64,000 nucleotides of DNA, taken from Montifringilla adamsi (lineage: Eukaryota > Chordata > Aves > Passeriformes > Passeridae). The translations under genes and the position numbers were made by a program. The first letter of the stretch is position 1; each line of letters opens with the position of its first letter. Under the pieces are notes generated by a model. It was not told the DNA's origin, searched no databases, and worked only from the letters and a program-made list of their open reading frames with translations. Location: NCBI GenBank assembly GCA_017590115.1, contig JAGGNK010006448.1, forward strand, positions 6,806,099 to 6,870,098, read 5' to 3'. Shown piece by piece: positions 48,725 to 60,831 of this stretch.

Positions 48725-49584
48725 TTAAAACAATACATGCACAGCAGCTGAACTGAGACCCTCGTCAGTATATTGGCAGACTACAGAGAGTTTATTCAGA
48801 TTAATCAGTTGGCTACATATTGCTGTCATTCTAGAATACCCTAGGGTCTTTGTCCTGGTGTCCAGCTGCCACCCCAAAAAGCCCATGGCTCTACCATAAA
48901 TCCTATTATATCTGCAAGGCCAAAGTGCTATGTCAGATACATCTAAGCATTTGATTTTTATACTTGATGGCATCTTTACAAAATTGGAGCAGGCCATAGA
49001 TGTCTGATTTGAGGTAAATTAAACCACACTGACTTCATGACTAAGGTTAAAAGTTAGTGCTCTGAGGTATCACACAGGGGTATCCCTGAGGGTCATCAGT
49101 GGTTCCTCTGAGGCTCTGGTAATCTTACACGTTATTTGTTATAGTGGAAAAAAACAAAATGTCCCATGTCTCTTGGATAACCTACAGCTATCCACCTCAT
49201 CATCTTTCACTGAGCACCTCATTCTGGATTGTTGAATCCCACATTAAGTATGAGTTGACTGTAATGGGAGCTTTGTCCAACAGGAGCTTAGATATTTATT
49301 TAAAATAGGGAGATATCTATTTAAAATAAGGAGGCCTTGGCCTTGCTTCAATTTGTTCTATACATGTTGCTATAAAGCTATTTGAGGTGCCCTACAGTAC
49401 TCAAGACACCTGGCTAAAGATGGTTGATAATGCATTATCTGAAGGACTCAGGGTCTTTGGAAGAAGCACACAGAGACAAGGTAGGATAGGACCCTAGGAC
49501 CATATGATTATTCAAGGCACATGAGGAGTTCTATATCCCAGGCTGCTGTTCAAAGCAGACACAGCTCTGACTGGAATATTCAAG
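48725..49584. other. Unassigned, slightly GC-richer block before a CR1 relic
   Basis: About 860 bases with a higher GC share than the flanks and a 90-codon minus frame (48725-48997) whose product I do not recognise. It abuts a minus-strand CR1 relic. It could be more of that element or another old repeat, but I cannot match it. A 22-bp direct repeat, AGATAT(T/C)TATTTAAAATA, lies near 49288-49330. Confidence 0.4.
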
Positions 49585-50105
49585 TCTTTGTCCAGACAGG
49601 TCTTGAAAACCTCTGAGTATGAAGTCTGCACAGTTTCTGTGGGCATCCTCATCCCCTGTGTGGTTGACCTCAAGGTGTAATTGATTTTCCTGATATCCAG
49701 TTTCTTGTTTCTATTAACATCTCTCTTGCTCTCCTATCACACACCTCAAAAGACATTGTGTAAGTATTGGGGGCTGTTGGGTTTGTTTAATCCCAGCTCT
49801 CTCAGTATTTTTCATATGAAGCATGATCCAGTCTCTTAATGTGCAGGCCTTTGTTTGGATGTCACATAGATTTCTGTCAATATGTCCACCAAACCTGTAA
49901 GCAGTGCTCCAGATGTAGCCTCACAGTGGCTGGGGATGGGGGGAGCCATCACCTCCCTCAACATGCTGTCATAAGAGCTTTCATAATGCAGCTGAGATGC
50001 TGCTGACATTTGAGACAAGTATACATTGCTGATCCATGTTCAACTCGTTGCCCATCAGCACACCCAGGTATTTCTCCACAAAGCTGCAACTGGTTGAAAA
50101 CCATA
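49585..50105 (-). mobile_element. Old CR1 LINE fragment, minus strand
   Basis: Reversed CR1 blocks in order: 'TTTGTCCAGACAGGTCTTGA', 'AACCTCTGAGTATGAAGTCTG', 'GGGCTGTTGGGTTTGTTTAA', 'GCAGTGCTCCAGATGTAGCC', 'CATCACCTCCCTCAACATGC', 'AAGTATACATTGCTGATCC', 'ATGTTCAACTCGTTGCCCATC' and 'CACCCAGGTATTTCTCC'. Both ends are decayed. The part after 49890 is much clearer than the part before it. It covers the last part of the reverse-transcriptase frame and some of the 3' UTR but no octamer tail. Confidence 0.82.
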
Positions 50106-53100
50106 TGAAAAAAAACTTCTAAACAAATTTTTGCATGAGGTCCTGCTAAATCATCACATTTTATTAATAAAGTATTTCTTACAGAAAGCTGTTCATAGCA
50201 CTGAATAACAATAAATATTACATTTGTGAATAAATAAATTGATAATGAAGGAAAAGTTTAAAATATGCTTGGGATAGCTGGACTCTTTAGCTGATCATTA
50301 TAAAGGGAAACACCCTCTTTCATCTATCTCAGAAATATTGTAGAAATTCACCAGTGACATAAAATGTCTACTGTCTTCCTCATAAAAGAAACAAGTAAAA
50401 ATTCCACTGTAATCATAGTAGTGACATTTTATAGATGGGATGGTTACTGTAATGAAAATTATTTTCTGTATTGAAAATTATCTGCTCTTTTTGTGATCCA
50501 ATGTTTCTTGAATAGTGTTGTCTGTCAAGTAATGAAATCTAGATTTCAAGATTCAAAGTAATTTTGGTGAACTTGGTATTTTACTGCATGGAAAAGGTAT
50601 AAATAAATTTGCCTCGAAGCTCTGAGTTAGTCAGGGTTCTGTAACAGTCACTTTTACAAGATGACTGATGCTCAGCTGCACAAGATAGAAAGAAAGAGTC
50701 TAAAATAAATCTAGAAAAGAACAACTGTTTAAAAGACTAATTAATGTAGTTGAACAGAGTGTTCACAGAATTTAAACTTCATCACCATATGAAAATTTGT
50801 GGATAAAATCACTATGGAGAATAATGGTTTGATAACCATTCTTAGCAATGAAAACTTTTTTTTTTTTGTTGTTGTTTTTTTGTTTTTGTTTTTTTTGTTA
50901 TGAGTAGAGCCATTATATATGGCCATAAGAGCCATTTGGATGGAAATGTAATCTAATTAATTTGCCACTCTGGAATATCAAATCATATATTTAAAAATCT
51001 AAATTGAAAATGAAACAGAGATACAATCCCTTTACACCGAATCAAATATGGAATGTTTATGACATTTTCTTATATGGACGCTTATCTTCTGTTTAGTGTA
51101 GAAGAAGAATAATCTCACTTTGTTTAGAAATACTGAATTGATGGTCATATTTTGAAGTAAAACAAAGTATTTGCATTAGTAGCCTGTACTTTAGGATTAA
51201 AAAAATTGAAAAAAATAACACCATGAGGGCTTGTTGTATTGGGGGAGGGGAGTGGAATTTTTTAATATTCAATACTATAGGTGCTTTTAAATGAAAATGG
51301 AGGTCAGAATGTATAGTTACAACTAATTATAGGCCTTGGCGATTAACCAGGAGATAGGAACAAAATCCATGCTCTGTTGCTGAGATAGACTGTGCTTGTT
51401 GTAAGAACAGCAAATAAGTGAAAATGTATGTACAGATATTAGCTGGAAAGAAATACTGAACTTGTAGTTCTTATGGCTATCTTTGAAAGTCTCCAGCTTG
51501 AAACAATAGGAAAGGACTAAATAGTCCTAAAGTTCAGTGGTTTTGTGTCTTCAGGTTTAACCTAGGCTTACATTGGGTTTTCTTTTCAAAACATCAATTG
51601 AGGAAGAATAAACTTTAATCAAGAAGGGTGATGACAGTCTGAAAATATTCTTATCTTTTGGCACTTTAGTTGAATGGAACCTTTATTAACTGAGTCCATA
51701 TTTTATGAATACATATTCCTTCCTATGTTTACACAGCTTCCTGTCATCTTGTATAACTTGCTATTAAAACCTAATATTACTAACTTTAAAAGATGATACA
51801 TGAAAAAAAAACCTCTTTATTCTATGAAAATCCAGTTTTTCTAATTTAAACCCACATTCGCCTTTCTATGGAAGTATTCCAGCCCATTATTCCTTTCTTT
51901 GTTTACTTCAGAATTTTTTGTGCTTTCACAAATATACAAACATTATCTTTTTGGATCATTAAAAACATGTACTAGAACAAATGAAAATAGCCAATAGTCT
52001 TCTTAAAACAATAGCAAAGCTTTTAATTTTACCTAAAATGCCTGAGGGAATAAAAAAAAAAAAAAAAGCTGGAACATTGTTATTTTTACAACAATTAAGA
52101 TCTCTAGCCAAACTAATTGATGGTCTAGGTAGAAATACAATATTTCAGAGTGTGAGCTGTTTTTTGTTCAGTATGCTTAGGTTCAAGGATACAGATTATT
52201 TTTTTAAAAAATAAATAGAATAAAAAATCCATGCCAAAAATAAGATTTGTTAAGGTGCCACTATAACTGGCATTCAATTGTTTCATTGTATGCAGTTTCA
52301 AAAATGGCAAGGGTTAAAGAATTCAACAGTTCTCATCATGACAGCCTTTGTATCATTTAATGTTTTAATCCTTCTTTCCCTTATCTTCTTAAATAGAAGC
52401 AGCTATTAAACAATTCTATTCGCCAGATGCTCTTTTTTTAAACAATTGGCTTAGGTTTCTACAGTAGACTGCTCTTTTTGTTTGAAGGAAAATTAAAAAG
52501 AAAGGTGTCACAAAAGAGTAAAGAAGTGAGTGTCACAAGAAATATTATTCAGATAGTTCTGATAAAAAATATTATTCAATGTGACAATATTATTATCCAG
52601 CTTAGAAATCATCAAGGTAAATGGATACTGGCACCTGGATTCCGTGGCTACAGATTACAAAGCTTTGTATAGTCCTAGTGACTTTTTTCATCTTTTTCAC
52701 AAGTTTAAAAAGTTCAATACATAGAGTTTTGTACCTATAATGAAAGAACACCTCCCTTTTATCTTAAGGGTAATATAGAGTTGATGATTCATGGTTGCCA
52801 GAAGTTGGTGTAAGTGTTTTCATTACTGATGATTAATTTATGTATTATATGTGTTTGTTGAAAAGCAAAAATATAGTGATGTAGTGGTTTTTTTTTTGTT
52901 TTGTTTTGTTCAGTTTTTTGGGGGTTTTTTCCTTTTAATCTCCATGCTATCTGCTACCAAAGTTGCTGTGGAATTGTATATCTGGAAGCTGAGGTACTAC
53001 TAAATGTTGTTCTAAAACATTTACAAAAAACTATTTGAAATAGTAGGTTACAAGTAGGTTGAGCCTATGATTTTTGAGCTGTTTTGTTCTCTGGTGCTCC

Positions 53101-55072
53101 ACATATGGTAGATTTTTTTTATATACTGAAGAAAGAGAATATCAAAGACTTTTTTTATCTTTCAAAAAAGGCACAAAACCAATAGTGTATCAATATTGAA
53201 AATGTCTAAATTTAGAAAAAAAGTTATGGTCCTTATGTTAAATATGAACCAAGAGATTTTACCTACTCACTTCTTCAGGATTTAGCACTTAGAATCCTCC
53301 ATTTACTTAAAAAAATATTTTATTATAACTTATCTAAATGAAAACATGGAATTATTTAAAAACTAGATGGAACATGCTCTTTTGGTATATATTTTTCTTT
53401 ACTATCATTTGTAGACAAAGCAATGAATGTCTTTCAGGTGCATTAACCTGGTGGATTTCTGGAGGCTAAGAATGCAAAATATAGATTACTACTCTCTAAA
53501 TATCCACTTCATATATTTTATTATGGTAGTAGAACTTTTTTTGCCATAGAAGTCATAATATTCCCTCTGTTGGTGATACTTGTGATTGCAGAATGCAACA
53601 GAAAAGGCGAGGAAGAGGATTACATGCTCTCCCCAGCTTTTCAGTTCACAGACTGAAGAAACACCTTGTGATACTTACAGTCTCTGTGGAGGGTCTGGAC
53701 GAGGCTGAATACAGCCTGAAATGTTGACACTCAAGAATTTTAGGCTCCTAAATAGTTACCTTCTGTGATTTATAATCTGGAGCTTTTTTATAATGACTAA
53801 CTTCTGGATTATCTCTTCTTTGCAGGTCCAGGGTCTGTTCACTATGAACTACAGACATCTAAAAGTCTCTTTATTATCTTAAATAGGTGGACAAGGATAA
53901 AAAAATTGCAAAGATGACAAATAATAGGAAAAAGTACTTAACATTGGCTGACTGCTCCATTTCAGGAAGTATTTTCCCCCAGATAATTCTTTCATGTCCT
54001 TTCTATTTTCTTCTATTCTAACATATCTCTTCCTGGTCTCCTGCTATGTACAACAATGGCAATTCAACTGAGCATGCTGCTGCAGAACTTCAATTCCACC
54101 TCTATTCATACACTCATGAAACTCACTTCATACAGTTTGCAGTACTTTGTGTCATTGGACAATAGTTTTTTTTTTCTTTCAGTGAAATTAATTTTTGATA
54201 TTCCACATTTATTCATTCTGCACACCTACACTTATAACACCGTGAAAATGTTTATAAATCCTGTCTCCTATTTTGCTGATACTTCTGCTGCCCCTTTGTA
54301 GTAACTTTTCCCTTTTATGTGTTACGTATGTGTTGTGCCATTATGCAAGGATTTGCTAATTGATAACAGGAAAGTGTTTTAAATAACAGTAATCCTTATG
54401 TTCATCCATTAACAAGGTTTATCTATTCAGGGTAGAGTCATTCTGCCTGACTTTATACTTCTTTTAGCTTCTTAAAGCAGGAATCAGTCCTGTTTTTTTC
54501 TTTCTAATTTTCACAAAGTGAACAACTTCCCTTGTGCAGTGTCACAAAGAGCAGATTCACCCTCTGGGCATGCCAGTGTCTCTCCACTTCTGTAAGAGAC
54601 ACTTGACAGAATATAACCTTATTCAGATGTATTAGTTAAATGCCTCAAGTTCAGTGGCACAAATATGGGCATAAATAAGTAAATTGAAATCGATCTTCCC
54701 CTGTGGGAACAAACACTTTATGGGGAAGAGTAACTAAAAGCAAGTCAGCATTATGCTCAAAATATTGTTTGTGGTCAAGAGGAAGCAAAATACATATGAA
54801 AAATAAAACCAAAAGGTTGTTGCTTCTCTAATGGAAATCTGAAAAGTTTAGTTTAAAAATCATCATTAGTCTAGATCCAATTATTAAAGACAAAAATGTT
54901 TTCATTTTTTTAAAAAAATAATACTCATAAGAGAATTCAAAATGCAAGAGTCAAGTTTTATGACTTCTTCTCTTTCTCATCATCCCTTGTTATACTGATA
55001 AAATCCTTGGTCAGATACTTTTAAAGAAAGCACTCAGCTTCTATATACACTTACAGGCAAAACTCTGTCAGC
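50106..55072. other. Five-kb non-coding stretch
   Basis: AT-rich sequence with T-rich runs at 50856-50899 and 52886-52934 (mixed T and G) and an A-run near 52053-52067. Open frames stay below about 82 codons and are not recognised. Confidence 0.5.
52886..52934. repeat. T/G low-complexity tract
   Basis: GTGGT10-type run followed by GTTTT units and a GGGGG block, with almost no A or C. It has a similar composition to the larger tract at 58907. Confidence 0.8.
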
Positions 55073-55655
55073 CTCTGGAGTCCTCTGCTGGAATGAATAG
55101 TCTGTTCAAAGCTTTTCCTTTCCCCTTCAGTATCCAATTGTGGTACTTGGTATGTGTTTGTTAATGAGCTTCTACACTTTTTTATTTCCTCAAAGGTATG
55201 CAGTGTCATGTTACATCCCAGTATACTATATATGGTGACCTTTATATACATATTAGACACCAGGTTTTTTGTTCCTTTTCATTATACCAAAACCCAGTTT
55301 TTTCTATCTCCAAATCTGCATTTCTGTAACTGACATTGAGTTGCTTATAGGTGTAGCATTTCCAGTGCCAAGCCTGTGCATCATCTCTTACCATCACCCC
55401 ACGCCTGAGCTCCTCTGCCCCATGCCCTGTGTCTCCACTTCTCAGAGTCTTTGCTACTGTACAAGATGTGAATTTCTCTGTACGACATCACTGCATTAAA
55501 GCTGCAAATACCACATACTATGTGATTTTTTTTTTAATTGCTAGTGTGTATAAAACTGTTGTAGCACAGAGCTAGAGGTAAGGAAAATTCAGACAGAGCA
55601 GGCCTGGCAAGTGAAGTACCAAACTTATGGCCTGTTACTGGCAATGGCAATACTG
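55073..55655 (+). repeat. Dispersed LTR-like repeat, copy 2
   Basis: Homologous to 5450-6090 in the same orientation (see that entry for the landmarks). Here the 'GCATTAAAGCTGC' block keeps an ATTAAA signal at 55495-55500, where copy 1 reads GTATTAGAGCTGC. The shared end word TTCAGACAGAGCAGGCCTGG falls near 55590-55610. Similarity stops shortly after GGCAATGGCAA in both copies, which marks one likely edge. The two copies differ at perhaps a quarter to a third of positions, so both are old. Confidence 0.6.
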
Positions 55656-56026
55656 TAAGACTGGACTATGTGATTACATTATGACCAAATATGCAAAAGG
55701 AAATAAGATCCAAAACTAGAAGGCATGTAGAAGCTGCAGGTTTTTTACACTGGAAAAACTTCTAGCACATTTATTGTCTCCAGCAGAATAACAAGCCTTG
55801 AATGGGCACATGGGATTTCAACACATTGCCTGAGAAGAGCTACATTCCATAAATTAGCATGGGAAGCAATCAGTAGCATGAGCAGGGAGCTGTCTATATC
55901 TGCGTGAGAAAGAAAGAGTGGAACTTATGGGGACTCGTAACAATTTCAGTGATATTAAGAGGTTCAAACTAAATGCAAAAGAAATTATATCTAATATTAT
56001 ATATAATATTTAATGTGTATTTTAAT
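55656..56026. other. Non-coding stretch without recognised genes
   Basis: AT-rich sequence leading into the long inverted repeat. There is no open frame of note. Confidence 0.5.
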
Positions 56027-56179
56027 ATAATAATCCAAATGTAAAGAATGTGTGATTGACATGAGTAAATATATGAAACATACGTACTGTTATAAACAGA
56101 TACTTATTTTATATCAATTAAGGTTTATGTTTCATATATTTACTCATGTCAATCACATCCTTTCTATTTGGATTATTAT
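56027..56179. repeat. Long inverted repeat (hairpin)
   Basis: The left arm 56027-56082 pairs with the right arm 56126-56179 across a 43-base loop. The 30 bases nearest the loop (starting TGATTGACATGAG and ending GAAACATA on the left arm) match perfectly. The outer parts match except for about three substitutions and one 2-base gap, and the outermost bases ATAATAATCC/GGATTATTAT match again. I see no clear target duplication. It could be a small fold-back element or an inverted duplication from replication template switching. Confidence 0.93.
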
Positions 56180-57596
56180 TTCAAGAAGCCTATATTCTGT
56201 GTGAGAGATATTTTTTTTGAACTTTGGAACAAGGAAAGTTGGAGACATGACTTTCATTTACACGTTCAGAAAATGCTGAAAAATTTACAGGTTATGCAAT
56301 AATTTCTCTGTTCGTGAAACACATGTACTTCAAAATTTGTTTGATCCACAAGCCATACAAGCAGCTAAACTTCACAAAATACTAAGCATAGACCCCAGAA
56401 TGCAAAAGGCCTTGTCTGTTTCCCATATTTGGTGGAAGGGTATGTCACTGTGTATTTTTAAACTCCCACAAAATGGCCTTAATTTATCTTCAGGGGAGGT
56501 ATAGAGAACATCATGTTTCTGCTTGGAATAATGACTGAATCTGGCAACAGGCCAGGACATCACATGAATATTAAATAAATTATAGTACCATGCAGTGCAG
56601 TATGTGTGTGCTCTGTCACATAGCATGAGAGTGGCCATGAAGTGTGCAACTCTCTATGATTTACACCATTTTCATTTATGTGGACACAAATTTTTTTGAT
56701 ATCACTTCTAACTCCAGTTGGGCTCAAATTCCTGTCCTGCAATGCATTCAGTAGAAATACTGTACTATTTACTGCTAGGTTTAATTTTTCTCTTGGCAAA
56801 ATTATCAAGATGAGTTTCCTTTTCTTTGGCTGGTATTTATTAGTTTTTAAATAGAGGGAAGGAGTCATTTAACTTCACTCAGCAGACACGAATGAGATGG
56901 CTAAAACAGACCCCAGTGCATCTCACAGTTAAAAGTATTTCTCATTTTAAAATATACTTTACAAGAATAGATTTTCCTTTGGCCTTTTTCCAGGTGTGTG
57001 GCTTGCAGATAACACAAGAAATATTTAAGTGTGCAAGGGGGAGTTAATTGCAGTAGGGAATGGTTTTGAACCAGATTCAAAATGTTTAATATTTAATATA
57101 AAGGGCTGGCTGATGTTTAAAACAGGTGATTATGTTCTTTGCATTTCAATTAAAGACATGTGTTCCTATCTTAATATAAAAAACTTCAAATATCCAGAGC
57201 CTTCTGCATGTAAATGCAGGCTCCACCACCTGTAAATGAGATTTTTTGGGTTTTAATTATTTTTATTACTTGGCACAAATTTTAAGCAGGTGTATTTAAT
57301 TTATAATTGGATGAAGATATGGTCCCATTCAAATACCGTGCATTTTGTTTCCAGCACGATTAACAGTTCTGTGAAATACAGGGTGGGTATCCACGAAGCT
57401 ATACATGGCACATATGTTATAGATAAATAGGCAGTTCTCACTTTGTAGTGCAGTGTTCAGTTTATGAGAAGCAAAATTGTAGGCACAATCACTTCTGTGG
57501 ATGTAATTGTTATGAAAATGTTTGATAAGAGGTTTTTGAGATGTGGTGTAGGGAGCGTATGAGGGTGGTCCATGAAGAACTGATTGAATCCATCAC
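56180..57596. other. Non-coding stretch without recognised genes
   Basis: AT-rich sequence. Two overlapping minus frames of 88 and 102 codons (56372-56638, 56560-56868) are not recognised. The part 57029-57240 has octamer-like and TAAT words and is discussed separately as a possible conserved element. Confidence 0.45.
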
Positions 57597-57653
57597 ATTA
57601 ATATTATTATTTACACCTGCAAATCCTGCAGGTCATTATAAAATAATATTAAT
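57597..57653. repeat. Short stem-loop
   Basis: ATTAATATTATT at the left edge pairs with AATAATATTAAT at the right edge. ACCTGCA pairs with TGCAGGT around a 5-base loop AATCC. An unpaired internal bulge of about six to eight bases separates the two paired parts. Total length is 57 bases. Confidence 0.85.
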
Positions 57654-58137
57654 TTTAAAAGAAAAATATTTTCTTTTGGTTTTTTTCAAGACATTGCTTA
57701 TCCACTCATTGATGGAAGCCTTCTAGTTAAAGAAGATAAAACAAAATATGATCTTTTCACAGAAATGAACAGCCAGCCCTTTATGTTACACTTTTAGTTT
57801 AACATAGACATCTTTGGGTGCAGTGAACACTGTCTTATCTGTGTAAAGATCACACCTACTGGAGGAGAGATAGCCAAAATAAAAAAGGATTACTGCTATG
57901 TATTAATTTTAATGCACATCACAAACATTCTGTTATTTCCCAGATACGCTGTTAGATAGAATTGTGTTAATTTGAAAGAAAATGGAAGGAGAAACAGAAA
58001 AGAAGCTGAACAAATATGGAATGATCATCATAGGCACAAGAGCAAAGTAATTATTTCTAGTTACAGTACTTGACAAGCTTTAGACTGAGGACAGGTTTTG
58101 CCCTGTTTATTCACCAAGAGTAAATCTGTAGCTAAGG

Positions 58138-58174
58138 TGATATAAATATCATGTAGTACATTATATTTATATCA
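58138..58174. repeat. Dyad symmetry
   Basis: TGATATAAATAT and ATATTTATATCA are perfect 12-base arms around 13 bases that contain CATGTAGTACA. Confidence 0.85.
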
Positions 58175-58906
58175 TGTACTACAGCTCACATTTGAGCTCT
58201 CTGAATTACAAAAAGAATTGCAAACAACAGAGGCAGAACAGTTCTGGGGCTCTTAGACAAATAATTTGGCTGCCTACCTTTTATTTATAACTCTGGCCAT
58301 AAAATGCCCCTGATGGAATTGAGTTAAAATAAAAAGTAAAATTAAAAAAAAAGGCCTGTTATTTTTGTTGTTGTTGTTCTTATATTTAAAATAACAAAAG
58401 AAGTTAAGAGAAAACAAGAGTAGGTGTATTGCTGGTGTGATTCCTTTTGTTAATTTAAAAAATGATAAATATAAAAATATTTAAATTAACAAAATGGAAA
58501 ACCAAAAAAAGTATAAATGAAAGCCATTTTTTTTTCCTTAATACCTGAAAGTCAGATTTTATTTCCTTTTACCTATAATGCAAGTAAACAAAAAAAAAAC
58601 TTTAAGGAAGATAATGCTATGGACATGGTTCATATTCATGCTCAGAGCACACTTCTTTTTCTTTATTTAACATGGTACACCACTGTTAGAGCCAGAAGCA
58701 CAATTATATCAGCATCTTAGGAAAAGCAGCAATATTTCTTTGACTTGTTTACCTTTTAGGAATATATTCTACATGCCATGCATGGTAAATATTCAGATGC
58801 ACTTCGCAGTAAATAACCATGTTGCAGTTCCCTTGTTTTCAGAATTGTTCTGAGAAGATATTGAAAGGAGGAAAGGAGAGTGTCTCAACACTCTAAGGTG
58901 AAAAAG

Positions 58907-59061
58907 GTGTAGTTTGTTTGGGGTTTTGTGTGGTTTTGGTTTGGTTTTTTTTGTTTGTTTTGTTTGGGCTTTTTTGTTTGGTTGGTTGGTTTGTTGTTTT
59001 TTTTTTTTTTTTTGTGGTGCTCTTGTTTTTGGGGGGTTTTTGGTTTTGTTTGTTTTTTTTT
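58907..59061. repeat. T/G-only low-complexity tract
   Basis: About 155 bases in which the plus strand is almost only T and G: GTTTG, GGTTTT and T16-type runs, with GGGG at 58920-58923 and G6 at 59031-59036. A and C are nearly absent. Frames through it encode only Phe, Leu, Val, Trp, Gly and Cys and look like false membrane proteins. Confidence 0.93.
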
Positions 59062-60487
59062 CACATGACTCTGGAACTGTTACTTACTATCATCTGGGTG
59101 GCTTCTGCTGTGGGAAAGTTGCATGTGGCATATGGACCTCAAAATGCTTTAGGTTGGAATCCTGAAGTCTGGAGATACAGATAGAAGATCTCATGTTACC
59201 ACCACAACCCAATAAAATTATCTTCCCCTGACTATCTGAGACTGCTGGATTCCAACATCTGCAAGTCACAGAGGCAAAAAAAGTATGAAGCATCATGAGT
59301 AAAGAGAAAACAAATTGTTTTGCCTTTGATTTTTACTAAAAATTAGTGAGATAAAAAATTAGAAGTCATAATTTTTTTTCTGTGACTTTTATAAATCACA
59401 CATCTAATTTGATCCCAGTTCTAGCTACTTCTTTTTTTACTATAAATGTTGTTTTCATTTATTATAGAGGGTTTTGTGTGTTGGGTTTTTATTTTTTTAG
59501 TATTTTCAGCTCCTTAAATTCAGCATTATATTCAGAGGGAGTACGACTGAAATTGAAAAAATGAACCCTTCAAATAGTATTTTAAAAAATTTGTAATATT
59601 ATTCATTGTCTTGTCTCAATTTAAAAAAAACATTTACAATAAATATTCAGTATCACTACTTCATTCTAGTGATATGCATATCAATTATTTTGCATTATGT
59701 AGTCCTCAGATTAATTGAAGTTAGGGACAAATTGGTTTTTTGCCACAACTAAAATAAGTGGCACTCTTGAGGTTAATATCTTTAGTCAAGTATTAATTTT
59801 TTTTAGTTATTGGTAATGATCTATGTGGCACCCTTGAACATAGTCTTGTTATTCTGCAGAGAGAATCTGTCCGAAGAAACTAAATTGCTTCACTTCAGTA
59901 TTTGTTGATCAGATGCTCACTTCTTTAAAGTAATATTTGAAAAATTAGTCCCATTGACAAGGCCCATGTCTATTACAATCACTAGACTCATGCTGCATTC
60001 AGGGGCTTGAAGTTTTAGATAAAAGAAATTACTTCTTTCGAATTAGATCAGGTCCCATTACTGTCAACACAAAATACCAGCAGGCTGTAGGGATGGTGGG
60101 TTTTTCTTGCAGCTGCAAAGTACATTGACCTTGCTCCTCAGTATGGAATTCTAGGTAACATAATTAAACTTAAGATTTATAAAAAATTATTTAATTTTTT
60201 TATAAGAAAAAAAAGAAGTCATAGTGAGAGGGTGATTGGAAGAATGAGTTTGGTGGAATGATTTCTGCAAGTCTAAAGATAGCAGAGAATCTAGTTCAAA
60301 TTCAGGTATGGATGATTCATAATAAGCAATAATTGAAGTAAATTGAAGCATTAGCTCATATAGGTGTATGCATAAATTCTAAGTATCTAAGTACTGAAAG
60401 CTTTAATTTTAGAAAACAACATTAAAGTCATAAGATTAGCCACTAAAAAATATAGTTCAAGCTCATTAAATATTTTATATGCACTTT

Positions 60488-60517
60488 TAGTAGTAGTAGT
60501 AGTAGAGTAGTAGTAGT
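60488..60517. repeat. (TAG)n microsatellite
   Basis: TAG units with one interruption (a lost base pair giving TAGAGTAG) and a final TGATAG. Confidence 0.9.
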
Positions 60518-60642
60518 GATAGTATTGCATTGAGAGTTAAGGCTACATAAAGAAAACAAATGTGGAAATTAGCTGCCTAAATATAGTCAGCTGGTTCTGT
60601 TTGATCTCGCCATATGCCATAAAAGATTGAAGATATGCACAT

Positions 60643-60831
60643 GTGCTCCACAGACATGAGAGAGACCTACAGGACACCCACGTCATTGTGGAGCATGACA
60701 GAAGGCTTGGAAGGAGATCAGGAGCATTTCATATATTCCTGGATACATATTTGAAAATTAAACACTGCCTGGCTGCAGGTCACCAGAAACTGGCCTACAG
60801 TAGTGGGGATCTGCAACACACACTGCTGTGA
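60643..60831 (+). other. Unassigned 62-codon open frame, not called a gene
   Basis: This frame has a more varied amino-acid make-up than most in the window (rich in His, Arg, Leu and Asp) and a moderate GC content. I do not recognise the product. It has no clear splice sites or poly(A) signal and may be a fragment of an old repeat or pseudogene. It is listed so that it is not overlooked. Confidence 0.2.

Larger units (their letters stand above)
57654..60642. other. Non-coding stretch with low-complexity islands
   Basis: AT-rich sequence holding a small dyad at 58138-58174, a T/G tract at 58907-59061 and a TAG microsatellite at 60488-60517. No frame in it is credible as a gene. The 83- and 88-codon frames through the T/G tract are artefacts of its composition. 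Confidence 0.5.

Noticed and set aside
58914..59184. Two overlapping frames that look like strongly hydrophobic small membrane proteins
   Set aside because: The hydrophobic residues come from T/G-only DNA (TTT, TTG, GTT, TGG, GGT codons). The composition alone explains them.
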